A stretch of DNA of 64,000 bases, from NCBI GenBank assembly GCA_946902985.2, contig OX336389.2, positions 132,033,572-132,097,571 of the forward strand. Direction: 5' to 3'. The notes under the pieces are model-generated. The model was not told where the DNA came from and did no database searches. It saw only the letters and a program-made list of their open reading frames with translations. Source of the DNA: Meconema thalassinum (taxonomy: Eukaryota; Arthropoda; Insecta; Orthoptera; Tettigoniidae). Each line of letters begins with the position of its first letter. Position 1 is the first letter of the stretch. Both the position numbers and the translations under genes were made by a program. Shown here piece after piece: positions 9,801 through 20,862 of this stretch.

Positions 9801-10860
9801 GCTCTTAAACAAATAAACAAGACTATAGCCCCTGGAAGAACTGTTTCGCGTACAGCCCGCAAAGCAATAGGGCTGGGTGGGTAGTCTGTAGACTACACAT
9901 GGGGCGCACACAACCCATTATGCCAGATTTCTCGCACGGGTCCGCTAGTTATTATAATTACTATATTGATATAACAGCGTATTATCACTAAGGTAATACT
10001 TACATCACTTATTGGCATAGTGTAACGATTTGTGTTTATAATTATTTATATTAATATTTTTCTCATTATCACCTAATATGTTAAATCAATTATAGTCTAC
10101 ATATTAAAATAATATTTAAAAAAATATATAAATAATTTTAATTAATAGTCTATTAATTTACAAATGAAAATAACAATGAAATGTAAATATTTTTTTAAAA
10201 GTAGCATCTCTTTTGCATGCCATCTTGTTGAAATACAATCTGTATATACTGTATGTTATGAAAATAATTAATTTGACTCACAGATAATCTGTACTGGTTT
10301 TGCCGTCAGATTCGTGAGACATATCACAAATGTAATATCAATAGTAATTAATAAATTCAAATTCAAATTATGTTTATTATTTTCCGGTATGCTGGGAAGT
10401 GACCAGCCTCTGTAATATAACTGCTTCCTTTTAGTCATCATGGTTCTCATTGTTTAGGAATCGTCTGACCCTTTCCCTATCATCCCTGTTTCCCTTCTAC
10501 TTCCCTTGATGCTGTCTCTTCTCCTCTATTCCCTGCTGCACAACCAAAATGAAAACTTCTATTCCTCCTCCAGATAACTGACCTGTCATTCTGTTTAGGG
10601 CCAATAACCTCGATGATAGGTCCCTTAAAACGTCAATTAACATCATCATCATCATCATCATCATTATAATCTTTTCATGGTTTCAGTGGGATGATTTGCT
10701 TGTCAAGTCATTTAACTGTATTTTCTAATTGAGGGTGTTCGACAACTAAGCATTTACTCAACATTTCCGAATTTTGTGATACTTAAGGATCTATCGTTTT
10801 GTTTACTTATACCGCCGTAAGTTTTTCTCGTCAGGGTGATATTAAATAGGCTAGGGTTCT
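9801..10860. other. Unassigned AT-rich DNA
   Basis: Nothing recognised beyond a short (ATC)n run near 10,643-10,664. Confidence 0.45.
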
Positions 10861-10861
10861 A

Positions 10862-11540
10862 CAGAGAGTCCAGGTTGTATGTATCGGAGACCCTTGCTAG
10901 CCCGCTCGCCCGCGGCACGAGCCTGTCTCCCGCCACGCACTTTGCCGTTATGCGGCGCCCGCGCGGCACTGAGTCATTGAGTATAGGAATTTGTACTTAC
11001 CTAGTTCACAGCTGGTGCTGAAAATTTTCGCCATTCACTGCTACACATCGCTGGTACCTTTTTATGAAACTGGCATTTACTCTCTGAAGTTCCTCAGCAC
11101 CGATTGACTGTATTTCAGCTGTAATATAGTCTTTAAGCTCATTTATAGTGTAAGGGTTTCTCGCATACACTCTATTTTTAAGCATCCCCCACAAATAATA
11201 GTCACACGGTGATAAGTATGGGCTCCGCGGGGGCCACACGTTCCGACTTATAATCCTAGTACCAAAAATGCGACGCAATTCTGTCATGGATGCTTCGTCA
11301 TTGTGAGCAGTGGCAGAATCTTGTTGAAAATAAGTTGACAATCGCTCTCCGTAAGTCAGTTCGTCAAAAAAAATGGTCAAGGATCACATTGAAGTATAAA
11401 TTTAAGTACAAATTCCTATACTCAATGACTCAATGCGGCGCGAGCGCCGCAAAACGGCAAAGTGCCTGGCGGGAGACAGGCGCGCAACGCGGGCGAGCGG
11501 GCTAGCGAGGGTCTCCGATACATACAAACTGGACTCTCTG
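10862..11540 (-). mobile_element. Tc1/mariner-type element with 138-bp terminal inverted repeats, internally deleted
   Basis: The element is 679 bp and bounded by TA (10,860-10,861 and 11,541-11,542), the target duplication of the IS630/Tc1/mariner superfamily. Termini read CAGAGAGTCCAG and CTGGACTCTCTG. The inverted repeats run 10,862-10,999 and 11,403-11,540 and are strongly GC-rich in the middle (GCTAGCCCGCTCGCCCGCG on the left), unlike the AT-rich surroundings. Between them lies only the C-terminal third of a transposase on the minus strand. The arms differ by more than a dozen bases, so it is not brand new. Non-autonomous. Confidence 0.85.
11006..11382 (-). pseudogene. Transposase C-terminal fragment (DDE/D, IS630/Tc1/mariner superfamily)
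   Basis: About 124 codons end just inside the left inverted repeat. Visible motifs are FQQDSATAH (second catalytic Asp), WPPRSPYLSPCDYYLWG (third catalytic Asp in the PCDYY motif) and a C-terminal IKRYQRCVAVNGENFQ segment typical of insect transposases of this superfamily. The spacing between the two Asp residues is 39 residues by my count, more than the 34 of classical mariner. The DNA-binding domain and first catalytic Asp are missing because the element is internally deleted. The open frame begins without a credible start codon, right after the right inverted repeat. Confidence 0.8.
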
Positions 11541-11542
11541 TA

Positions 11543-12862
11543 CTGTATAACCACACGAGGGAGTAACTGGAATTTGTTTGAAATTAGGGATGCTTAGTTC
11601 TAAGTTAGCCTATACAGAGTGTGTAGCTTTGAAATAAACCAATATGGCTCCTTGGTTGCTTCCCGTGTTGACTTAAAATACTGTATTAATGCAAAATTAT
11701 TATGGCTCCATATACAATAACTCGCCAGATTATTATAATCGCTTATACGTTTGTTATGATGTCTTCCTAATGTGCCGTGTTTTTCTACCTTCAGATATCC
11801 TAGAACCTTCCCATTTCTGATTATTTTCTTGATATATCTCACTGTCACACGACAGTATATACTGCGTATGCCCATTCAGTGGCTTATTTATCTGTGTAAA
11901 GAATTGCTTTTTACAAATTTCACAGAACAGACGCCCTTTTCCAAGACCTTAATTTCCCCATCACATTGGAGGTTAAACCGAATGCAGAAGTAACTTGGAA
12001 CATTATAAATGAAACAAAATTAAAACAAGGAAAAAACCACAAATTCACTAATATCTGCAACACAGCCATAATACAACTCTACAAAATAAACACAAAAAAT
12101 ACCTCACAAAATCACTTAGACGCCTTTATAATCGCTGACCGAAATCAGCTGAGTCAGTCTAAGCCAAAATGCCAATAAACGTAGAACTGAGATAATAAAC
12201 ATTCTTCAGCGGAAATTTCGTACATAGAGGAAATAACGCCAGTAACAGATATGTACAAGAAATCGAAGATAAGTTATAGTCAATACAATTATTTTAGTTG
12301 ATGCGTCTTACTCTGTGGACATGTCCCTGGCCAAAAACACCAAACACCTGCCCTCCTTCAGCACAAAACATATAAAATCAACAAACTCGAGCATGCATGC
12401 ACAAATAATCACTATTGTTAGACCCTATGACAATTAATTGTACTGTTTCAACGTTCTCAGTAAATTTTCTTGCGTAAAAATAATGTTTCAAACACGTATC
12501 ACAACATACTGCTTAGTAAAGCACTGAAACTTGTTTAGAACGTTCCAGTGCTCTATTCTGTTAGAGCTACGATTCGTTGATCCTAGATGTATCACACATT
12601 GAAAATATTTGTTGCCTGTTATCGACAGTTAAAAGCTTATAACATTAAAAGCTATAGTCATAAACTATGATATACTCGTAGTTTGAAATTTTCTTTTTCC
12701 TATTGATACTATACACCGCCGAAATGAGTCCTTTTCATCAAATTAAAGCAGAAGGTGCGTTTTACGGAACATGTAACGCTGATATAGGATCCATTTAAAT
12801 TGGTGGTATGACACTCGTGTCAATTCGGAAAACGACATTTGATGTGGCAGAACCTAGAATAT
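11543..12862. other. Unassigned AT-rich DNA
   Basis: Short ORFs near 11,772-12,178 contain no motif I recognise. No repeat family member was identified. Confidence 0.4.
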
Positions 12863-12891
12863 GTTTGTTGTTGTTGTTGTTGTTGTTGTTT

Positions 12892-12931
<40 letters not shown>
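12863..12931. repeat. (GTT)n microsatellite
   Basis: About 22 TTG units with one TTT interruption, directly abutting the 3' tail of the next SINE-C copy. It is probably that SINE's expanded tail, since similar TTG runs abut SINE-C tails at 20,484 and 50,806. Confidence 0.95.
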
Positions 12932-12933
<2 letters not shown>

Positions 12934-13327
12934 CATTTGAGTGCCTTGGGCATCATGAATATTCAGCCCCGTTTACCTCGATGTGTATGTGTATGGTATT
13001 TTGTCTGATAACCTGTGTTACTGTGATGGCTGTGTAAGTGTGTGTATTTGTAATTCAGGAGAGGATTTGGAAGGAGGCGGCCGTGGTCATAAGTTAAGAA
13101 CCATCCCGGCATTTGCCTGGAGTAGAGGTGGGATACCACGGATAATTGCTTCCAAGATGGTTGAGGTAGAAATCGAACCCACCTCTTCTCAGTTCTGCCT
13201 CACTAGGCTGAGTATACACCGTTCCAGCCTGCAGACCAGAATTACATTTTTAAGCAGAGCTAGGAATCGAACCCGGGGCTTCAGCGGTGATAACTAATAA
13301 TGCTAGCCATTACGTATCGCGGCGCAC
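12932..13327 (-). repeat. SINE-C copy, longest form with 3' tail
   Basis: Reading 3' to 5' on plus: a (GTT)n tail, a block with CAGCCCCGTTTACCTCGATG and TGTGTATTTGTAATTCAGG, GGAAGGAGGCGGCCGTGG, GGCATTTGCCTGGAGTAGAG, CCACCTCTTCTCAGTTCTGC, then the antisense head GGAATCGAACCCGGGGCTTC. This defines the ~400-bp full form of the family. Confidence 0.85.
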
Positions 13328-14100
13328 TGGTCCAGTCCTAGAATAATAGAACTAAACTAAGCGATTTGTTGATACTCTCTTCTGTGACGATATGTATGAC
13401 GATTAGAATGTCATATTTGTTACCAGATATTACCACTGCGTCAAGCTTGTAAACCCTAACACTTTCTTTTTAACAGTCTAAAGCCTGCCATTTGTCCTAA
13501 TGTCAGACAGACGGTGTAGATCACAACTGGAAACAGTAAATTACATTTATCATGCCCACTATCCTGCCACGTATAAATCTACGAATACAATATTGTGCGT
13601 GTAGCTGACATTGGCCTGGTAGACGTCGATACTCACCACTATAACAGTTCATTTACTAAACACATAACTGCCACCCATGATATGGTAAATTGCTCTCAAG
13701 TCCTTTGTCATTAGCCGTGACTTTTGCTCTGTAATAATTATGACAGTTCATTTAAGTGGTGGCAAATTCTCCATTCGATAATCCATGAGCCTCGTAGAAA
13801 GTCAAACTGACGAAGCATGGCTCACCATTATGTGGGTGGAAATTAACTAGACAATGACTAACACAATGCTATTTTCACATTAAGGGGAACCAGTCATCCC
13901 TTTATTGGTCACGTTAAAAGACATATTTTATATCCAACTGTCTCATGAAATCTAACAGGAAATGTAATACAAATAGGGAACTGCACTAAAGTAATTATGA
14001 TATTGTAGGTAATAAGAAATTCAGTAAATTTTATCAGTTTCAAGTATCGTTCTTGGAAATTATCAGGTATTGAGGATTTCCACTGTCAGGCATCTCTATC
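13328..14100. other. Unassigned AT-rich DNA
   Basis: No gene or repeat family recognised. Confidence 0.45.
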
Positions 14101-14336
14101 ATTGTTACAATAATAATGTTATTTATTTGATGTCAATTTTAGCGGCTGTAGATTTTGAGACGTCGGAATGCCGGAATTTTGCCCATAAAGGGATCTTTAA
14201 ATTCCTAATGCAATTACTCGTACGGATTTCTCAGAATTAAGCACCCTCAAATGCCAACCAATTGAGCTGGGATTTGAACTTTCAACCTTCGGCACAGCTG
14301 GTAAGAACATTACCGCTACGCTATGTAGCAATTTTT
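14101..14336 (-). repeat. SINE-B copy, old
   Basis: Antisense SINE-B: TTTAGCGGCTGTAGATTTTGAGACG, GCCGGAATTTTGCCC, GGGATCTTTAA, GCACCCTCAAATGCCAAC, then antisense head TTTGAACTTTCAACCTTCGG. Diverged from the copies at 14,461 and 56,029. Confidence 0.65.
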
Positions 14337-14460
14337 TTTACAAAGTGTTACGAATGGGACAACTCATTTTAATGCCATATTCACGAGGGATCTAGGCGAC
14401 CCGATTAGAATCCAAGGCTGTGTTAAGGGATCACTAACCAGGCATACTGAGCTGGGGTTT

Positions 14461-14686
14461 GTCTGGCTGCGTGGCTCAGGGGTAACGTTCTCGCTTGCTG
14501 AGCCCAAGGTTGCAGGTTCGAAACCTGGCGCAGTCAGCTGGCATTTGAGGGTGCGCAAATGCGAGGAAGCCGTGTCAGTACATTTACTGGCACGTTAAAG
14601 ATCCCCTTCGGGGCAAAATTACGGCACCCCGGCGTCTCTAAAAGCCAGGGTAGTTAAAAGGGACGTAAAACCAATAACATTAATTA
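14461..14686 (+). repeat. SINE-B copy, full length with target-site duplication
   Basis: 226 bp. The A-box reads GTGGCTCAGGGGT near 14,471-14,483 and the B-box reads GGTTCGAAACC near 14,515-14,525. The 3' end is ACCAATAACATTAATT. A perfect 13-bp duplication TGAGCTGGGGTTT flanks it (14,448-14,460 and 14,687-14,699), so both boundaries are clear. Confidence 0.9.
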
Positions 14687-14774
14687 TGAGCTGGGGTTTA
14701 CGTGCGGTAGGGTGGCGAGTTCCGTTACACTCCTCATGGGGCGGGGTGAGCCCTTACCAGACCAAACCAAGAAT

Positions 14775-14868
14775 TTTGTTATTTTTGGCAGGGATAGGAA
14801 TCAATCCTGAGACCTCTGGGCTGGCAGCCAACAATGCTATCCACTGCGCCACGAAGTGGAATGAGACA
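14775..14868 (-). repeat. SINE-C head fragment
   Basis: Antisense tRNA-like head: TTTTTGGCAGGGATAGGAATC, AATCCTGAGACCTCTGGG and AATGCTATCCACTGCGCCAC match the head ends of other SINE-C copies. Confidence 0.55.
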
Positions 14869-15127
14869 ACATAATGTGGTAAATCCATACCAAAAGTTTC
14901 ATATCCCAATGTTCAGCGTCTTCTAAATGAAGTAAGACATTTTGGTGTAACTTCCCAGGATGAGGATAACACACTTGAAAATACTCGTAAATCCGAAGCA
15001 ATCCGATAAAGAAATTATGCTATATGTACAAATTACAGATATTACTTGGTATAGGAGATGTTCAAATGAAGCTCATTCGAGGTTCATGGGTATCGGAAAA
15101 GGAGGAATGGAAAGTTTAAACACAGTT

Positions 15128-15281
15128 TTAAAACAAATAAATATTTTTCCGTTGACTTTTGAAGAAATGCAAGATTTTTACTGTACTATTGAGACGATTT
15201 GGAAGATTTTGGTACAAACCACACCTTCTAACTCCTTCTAGTTTAGAAGCTTGAGTTTTGTGAAACATACACCTTAGCGTA
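15128..15281 (-). repeat. LINE 3' fragment interrupted by Helitron A (part 1)
   Basis: Reverse complement of the 3' region next to the LINE remnant at 9.6-9.8 kb. The match runs to the base before the Helitron (TTAGCGTA) and appears to resume after it at 18,379 (TTGTATATAAAG compared with TTATATAATAAG at the 9.6-kb copy). Confidence 0.55.
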
Positions 15282-15301
15282 TCTATATATATAAATCTCA
15301 A

Positions 15302-15303
<2 letters not shown>

Positions 15304-15348
<45 letters not shown>

Positions 15349-15349
15349 T
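15304..15349. repeat. (CTGT)n microsatellite
   Basis: Eleven near-perfect TGTC units immediately inside the Helitron A 5' end. Confidence 0.95.
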
Positions 15350-15354
15350 ATGTA

Positions 15355-16110
15355 TACAAATCCACACCGTTTCACCGATCTGAACCAAAATTTGTATACT
15401 TACCCTTCGGAACCCTGCGGGTAACCCTGTCCACTTGAAATTTCCGACAGACCACCCCTTTCCCTGCATTTAGGCCCTTTGGCCCAAATCTACACCGTTT
15501 CACCGATCTCAACCAAAATTTGTATACCTACCCTATGTAACCCTGTAAATAACACTGTCTACTTAAAATTTCGGACCGACCACCCCATTTCCTGCATTTA
15601 GGCCCTTTGGCAAACTTCTACACCGTTTCACCGATCCGAACCAAAATTTGTATACTTACCCTTTGCAACCCTGCGGGTAACCCTGTCCACTTGAAATTTC
15701 GGACAGACCACCCCATTCTCTGCATTTAGGCCCTTTGGCTCAAATCTACACAGTTTCACCGATCAGAACCAAAATTTGTATACTTACCCTTTGGTACCCT
15801 GTGAATAACACTGTCCACTTAAAATTGCGAACAGACCACTCCATTCCCTGCATTTAGGCCCTTTGGCACAAATCTACACCGTTTCACCGATCAGAACCAA
15901 AATGTGTATACATACCCTTTGTAACCCTGTGAATATCACTGTCCTCCTAAAATTTCGGACAGACCACCCCATTCCCTGCATGTAGGCCCTGTGGCACAAA
16001 TCTACACCGTTTCACCGATCAGAACCAAAATTTAAATACTTACCCTTTGGTACCCTGCGAGTAACACTGTCTGCTTGAAATTGCGGACAGACCACTCCAT
16101 TCCCGGAAAG
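15355..16110 (+). repeat. 128-bp tandem array in Helitron A
   Basis: About six units. The conserved core CTACACCGTTTCACCGATC recurs with 128-bp spacing (checked at 15,369, 15,497, 15,625 and 15,753). Other blocks are AACCAAAATTTGTATAC, TTACCCTTTGG and CATTTAGGCCCTTTGGC. The unit also fills Helitrons B and C. Confidence 0.95.
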
Positions 16111-16309
16111 AGGACAGGGTCCGTCCCAAAGGCAATGGAAAGAAGGGGTAAAACCGGACCCAGCTCAGGAAACCCTCAGGGTTCCCAGCTCCCGAATTCA
16201 CCAGCCATGAGCCCTTGAGGATGTAGCACTATCTAGGGTGCACCAGAAGTGGTGGGGCTACATACACCCTGCCTCCTTGAGGGTCTTGAGCAGAAGACAT
16301 GAGATATCA

Positions 16310-16600
16310 AGAAAAGAAAAAGAAGGCTGACGCCTCGAAGAATGAGGCTAACAGGAATGATTAAACAAGGGCCAATTAAGGCGGGAAAGTGAAAGAGTCG
16401 CTAGGCCTCGGATACACTGATACCATCGGGGTCAGAAGAGAACAAGAGTTTGACCAAGGGAGGCCGACAGGAAAGAGAACTGAAAGGAGCCCGGCACCAG
16501 TAAGTAGAAGCAATGCCGGACTCAGCTGGGGTCCCGTGGTCGCAAACCCTCGTCCTACAAGTTGTGAGACCCTGGTGGGTGGAGGGGGGAGGAGGGGGCA
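16310..16600 (+). repeat. Dispersed repeat DR2 segment inside Helitron A
   Basis: Matches 38,690-38,945: CTCGAAGAATGAGG, ACAAGGGCCAATTAAGGCGG, CCAAGGGAGGCCGA and AGCAATGCCGGAC in order. Captured by, or inserted into, the Helitron. A short C-run lies further on at 16,778-16,789. Confidence 0.7.
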
Positions 16601-17029
16601 GGTGTGAGAATAGCTTACTGATTCATCGCGAGGTGACATGAGAGAAATGTCCAGTCCCCGCCGTGTTACCTGGTATTGCTGACTATGCTGATGTTCATAC
16701 AGGGTCTTTGCTCAAACCACTGTAGTGTTACGAAAGAATGAGTGATTCACCGGTCAATGTGAATTGGACCGGGAACCCCCCCCCCCCCCTCCGAACGTCT
16801 GTCATCATATTTCGACATCATCTGCGATATTCTCAGGTTTGTGCAGCTTGGACCCGAGCTGTACTCGATAAGCTCTTTCACTACACGCATCGAGTATAGG
16901 CCTAAGCCAGAAAATAACGTTCAGACTTTGGAAGACATCGAAGGTAGAGATCTGAATTACCTATATCAGATTTAAAATTACACCATGTTCGTTTAGTAGT
17001 CATTTTTCATTACCTTATTATTATCATCA

Positions 17030-17680
17030 TAAGGGCAAATGACCTAGATGTTACGCCCATTATACCACTAATCACCACACACAATAAGTCTTCATCGCCT
17101 GTGAATTTTGAAATATTTATTTCTATCACGGTAGTTTGTAAGTTTGTCGTGTCAATTCAACTGTAGTTTTCATTACCATCCCCATCAAAAGGGCAAATGA
17201 CCTAGATGTTACGTCCATTATACTACTAAGTAACACCACAGTCTTCATCGCCTGCGATTTTTAAAATGCGTATTTCCATTATTTTGTAAGTTTGATATAC
17301 CCGTTCAGTAGTAGTAGTCTTCATTATCATCCTCATCAAAGGGGCAAATGACCTAGATGTTACGTCCATTATACTATTAAGCAACACCAGAGTCTACCTA
17401 GCCTGTGATTTAAAAAATATGTATTTCCATTAGTTTGTAAGTTTGATATACCCGTTCAGTAGCAGTCTTCTTCATTATCATCCTCATCAAAAGGGCAAAT
17501 GACCTAGATGTTACGTCCATTATACAGTACTACTAAGCAACACCACAGTCTTCATCGCCTGTGATTTTTAAAATGTGTATTTCCATTAGTTTGTAAGTTT
17601 GATATACCCGTTCAGTAGTAGTAGTCTTCATTGTCATCCTCATCAAAAGAGCAAATGACCTCTCATTCCTTTAAAGTATC
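17030..17680 (+). repeat. ~152-157-bp tandem array in Helitron A
   Basis: Five units marked by GGGCAAATGACCTAGATG at about 17,033, 17,190, 17,342 and 17,493, with a diverged start at 17,647. Each contains TTACGxCCATTATAC and CAGTCTTCATCGCCTG. Isolated later copies of the marker occur at 18,037 and 18,077. A single related unit is present in Helitron B near 49,905 and in reverse in Helitron C near 58,800. Confidence 0.85.
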
Positions 17681-18378
17681 AATTTTTCCCATTCGTTGAT
17701 AAGTTACATGTGCCAGTAGTCGCTTCTATGTTCATCATCACTATGTAGAAGATGTTTTGCGTCAGAAGAAAAGACAACTGGATGCTCAGGAACGTTAACG
17801 ATATATCGACTGCGAAATCTGGAAGCTTCTTGGAGGAATTGCTTCAGACATTTATCGTACAGTTTAAACCTTAACAAAAAGGAAACTTTTAACCAGATAG
17901 CGATCTAAGTGAGAGCTCTGTGGCAAAAAATAATCAAGTCTTTCCCGAAATATGAGTCCTAAAAATAACTTTTTCTATTATTTTCTAAGTTTCATATGTC
18001 AGTTATGTAGTAATTTTCAATATCATCCTGATCAGTAGGGCAAATTACCTAGATGTTACGCCCTCAACGTCATTGGGGGCAAATGACCTAGATTTTAAGT
18101 ACATTATATTTCTAACCACCACATAAAGTCTTCTACGACTGAGATGTCACGAATTCTGGGACCGCTAACGACATATCTCGACTCGGACTGAAGACAAATA
18201 TCACGAGAATGATCATTATTTTACAGAGCCTCCCATAGTGACTTAAGTATAAACATTGTCACTGGGTTTGATAATGTAAGAAATGAATACATAAATAAAT
18301 ATAATTTATGACGTTGAGTGTTAAGGAGACTGATATATTATCATCATTCCACCGGGCGAAGCCGGGTACTACTGCTAG

Positions 18379-18475
18379 TTGTATATAAAGTAGATACTGA
18401 ACATTCTGTAAATACCTTAGTGCTGTATGTAGGCGCTTGTATTCAACCTTATAGAGTCTGAGCCAGAGGAATGCA
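18379..18475 (-). repeat. LINE 3' fragment resumed (part 2), tentative
   Basis: Weak similarity to the sequence that follows the corresponding point in the 9.6-kb copy. Boundary uncertain. Confidence 0.3.
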
Positions 18476-18660
18476 ATTATGTAGGCCTACTGCATGTCTA
18501 CCCTTTATCATGCCCGTTTTGGCGGGATTTGGGATGAGAAGCGATGGATATCTAGGTGGTGGGTGGGTTTTGCGGCCAGATGTCCTTTCTGACGCCAATC
18601 TCATGAGAGGAGATATTGAGTGTTGAAACAAATGACGATGGGTCAAAATGGACAAGGAGT
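18476..18660 (+). repeat. Dispersed repeat DR1, copy 2
   Basis: Same block order as 6,601-6,790: GTCTACCCTTTATCATGCCCG, GATGTCCTTTCTGACGCCAA and CTCATGAGAGGAG. Confidence 0.55.
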
Positions 18661-18815
18661 TGAAAGGAATCAGCCTGTTATAAGGTACCATCCCAACATT
18701 TGCCTCGAGTTAAAATTGGGAAACCACGGAAAATCAATTCAAGGACAGCAGACGATGGGAATCGAACCGACTCGTCTACCGAGCCTAGAGATAGCAATGT
18801 CCTATACCTTTGCGC
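18661..18815 (-). repeat. SINE-C-like fragment
   Basis: Contains AAGGTACCATCCCAACATTTGCC, GGGAAACCACGGAAAA and GGGAATCGAACC, the antisense pattern of SINE-C, but with a different head (CTCGTCTACCGAGCC). A related subfamily is likely. Confidence 0.5.
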
Positions 18816-18852
18816 TCGGCCACAGCGAGTTCACCTACCACAGTCGGTTCAG

Positions 18853-19399
18853 AACAATGTTGTTGTTTTTTGAGTCTTCAGTATTTTGACTGATTTAATG
18901 CAGCGCTTCATGACTCCCTGTCCTGAGCTAATAGTTTTACGCTACATAGCTACCACACCATTCATCCGAGGCAATCTGTTTAACATATTCTTACCTTGGT
19001 CTACCCCAATAGTTCCTTCCATAACTAAGTTTGCTATTCCTGGGTGTCTTAGTATGTGTCCTACCAACCTATCTCTTCTCTTCATTAGTAGTCACCGGTA
19101 ACAACTCTCCCCTCCCACTCGTCTTAATACCTCTTCATGTGTTACTCTATCTAAGCATCTGATCTTCATAAATTTCAGGTGAGACTGGCAGCGTGGCTCA
19201 GCGGTAACGTTCTCGCCTGCTGAGTGCAAGATAGCGGGATCAAATCCCAGCACAGTCAGTTGGCATTCAAGGGTATGCACATGTGAGGGAGTCGAGTCCA
19301 TAGATTTACTGGCACGCTAAAGATCCACACCGGGGCGGAATTCCGGCACCCCGGCCTCTCTAAAAGCCGCAGTAGTTAAAAGCGACGTAATACCATTCA

Positions 19400-19447
<48 letters not shown>

Positions 19448-19640
19448 CATTCTCCTGGAATGTCGCTTTTCAAACGCTTCTATTCTTCTCTGTTTTGCAG
19501 GGCCATCAGTCCAAGTTTCACTTACATAAAGTGCCACGCTCGGGACAAAAGAAGAATACAAAGAGGAAAAATAATTTTGAAGATATTTCATTTCCAAGTT
19601 TTGATTGGAATAACTCGTAAACTAAAAGTTACTAGTAGAT
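18853..19640 (-). pseudogene. LINE reverse-transcriptase C-terminal remnant, split by a SINE-B
   Basis: The minus strand from about 19,560 encodes SVALYVSETWTDGPAKQRRI then EAFEKRHSRRM. After the inserted SINE-B it resumes with RCLDRVTHEEVLRRVG near 19,110-19,165. This SETW...RRIEAFE...RRM...D.VT.EEVLRR order is the known C-terminal zone of arthropod LINE endonuclease/reverse transcriptases. The homologous region without the SINE is at 46,655-47,250. The remainder (18,853-19,090) is the noncoding 3' part shared with that copy. No catalytic domain remains. Confidence 0.6.
19190..19450 (+). repeat. SINE-B copy inserted in the LINE remnant
   Basis: Head GACTGGCAGCGTGGCTCAGCGGT (A-box) and GGGATCAAATCCC (B-box region) near 19,230-19,245. 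The body is TTTACTGGCACGCTAAAGATCC and the 3' tail is a 45-bp (ATT)n run, 19,401-19,447. Confidence 0.85.
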
Positions 19641-20483
19641 TTTCAAATCCACTCTCGCATAGCTTTGTGTTGTTTTGAAATCATTAGGCTCTACAAGAGA
19701 TGTTTTGCCATGAATTACTTACTTCCCCACATCGCAGTGATCGGAAACCTTCCTGACGGCACATAGATGATGATCCCGATTGTAAACGGGCCAGTCAGGG
19801 ATTATATGTCTTGAGAGACAAAGGATAGGGAAAGTAGAGGAGAACAAAGAAGGCTGCAAACTGGGAGAATGGAGGGTAAATTATGGCTGACAGAAAGGAA
19901 GATGCGTAGAGCGATAAAAGGTACGTTACAAATCTTGGGGGGTAGATATTTGTCCTGTGTTAGAGCTCAGGTCAATGACCAAAATGCGGATGCTCCGGCA
20001 ATGAATACATGTGAGATGTGATGGCTGCTCCACTCCCCACCAGCGATTCTTTTCACGGACTTTCTTGCAACATTACAACCTGACTCGGGGTGTAACTCGT
20101 TACTCGTAACAGTTGCGGATACAGTAAAGGGCAAGTAACGAAAATACTTGTAAGATTTTCAAGATGGCGCAATCAGTGTTTCTCATTTTCTTTCGATTAC
20201 TATTCACAATTATTTTGAAAGAATATTTTATTTTTATTCTAAATTTATTAGCAAATTTCACAAAGGAAACAACAAAAACAACAAGTATTTAATTACTTTT
20301 ATAATTTTAAAATTTCCCACAACCCGGCCCAGAATCGAACCAAGGTCCTTAGACTTGCATTAATCTACTTATGCACGAAGCTGGATTCCGACCCTAAGAA
20401 TAATAGTTACACATTTTACTAGTAACATGGGCTGTCAGACATCTCCATACAGTTGCAAGAACATGGGGTTTACTAGGAAGTTA
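19641..20483. other. Unassigned DNA
   Basis: No gene recognised. A tRNA-like antisense scrap (CCAGAATCGAACCAAGGTCC) lies near 20,330-20,350. Confidence 0.4.
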
Positions 20484-20862
20484 TTGTTGTTGTGTTGATG
20501 ATTCTTTTAGGAGCATTGCGATACCGTGGTTATGTAGACCCGTTTTCTTGTGTGTGTGTAGAAGTTTTCTGACACCGTGTGTCGCTGTGATGATGGTACT
20601 AGTGTGTGTAGTTAGAATTCAGGTAGAATTTGGGAAGGAAGCGGCCCTGCATTTGTCAGGAGTAGAAGTAAGAAACCACGGAAAACCACTTCCTGCATGG
20701 CTGCGATAGGAATCGATCCCACCTCTTCTCAGTTTTGTCTCACGAGGCTGAGTGTACCCCGTTCCAGCCCTCGCACCAGCAATAAATTTCTTGGCAGAGC
20801 CGGGAATCAAACCCGTGCCTCCACGGTGACAACCAAGAATGCTGCCCATTACGTAACAAGTC
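20484..20862 (-). repeat. SINE-C copy, long form
   Basis: Same layout as 12,932-13,327: TTGTTGTTG tail, TGTGTGTAGTTAGAATTCAGG, GGGAAGGAAGCGGCC, GAAACCACGGAAAACCACTTCC, GATCCCACCTCTTCTCAGTT, then antisense head GGAATCAAACCCGTGCCTCC. A deletion has removed part of the GGCATTTGCC block. Confidence 0.8.

Larger units (their letters stand above)
15282..18378 (+). mobile_element. Helitron A, non-autonomous
   Basis: The 5' end is TCTATATATATAAATCTC preceded by host A. The 3' end has the hairpin CCGGGCGAAGCCGGG followed by TACTACTGCTAG and host T. TC...CTAG between A and T is the Helitron signature. There is no Rep/helicase ORF in its 3,097 bp. Contents in order: (CTGT)n, about six 128-bp tandem units, a segment shared with repeat DR2, a five-unit array of about 152-157 bp, and the terminal hairpin. 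It moves by rolling-circle transposition in trans if an autonomous relative exists. Confidence 0.85.

Noticed and set aside
11772..12178. Short Asn/Lys-rich ORFs as possible host exons
   Set aside because: AT-rich composition explains them; no splice-site-bounded conserved segment is recognisable.
12808..13297. Two plus-strand ORFs with poly-Leu and Cys-rich parts
   Set aside because: Translation of the (GTT)n tract and the antisense strand of a SINE-C copy.
15355..16110. CRISPR-like regular repeats
   Set aside because: Directly abutting 128-bp units without unique spacers, inside a eukaryotic Helitron.
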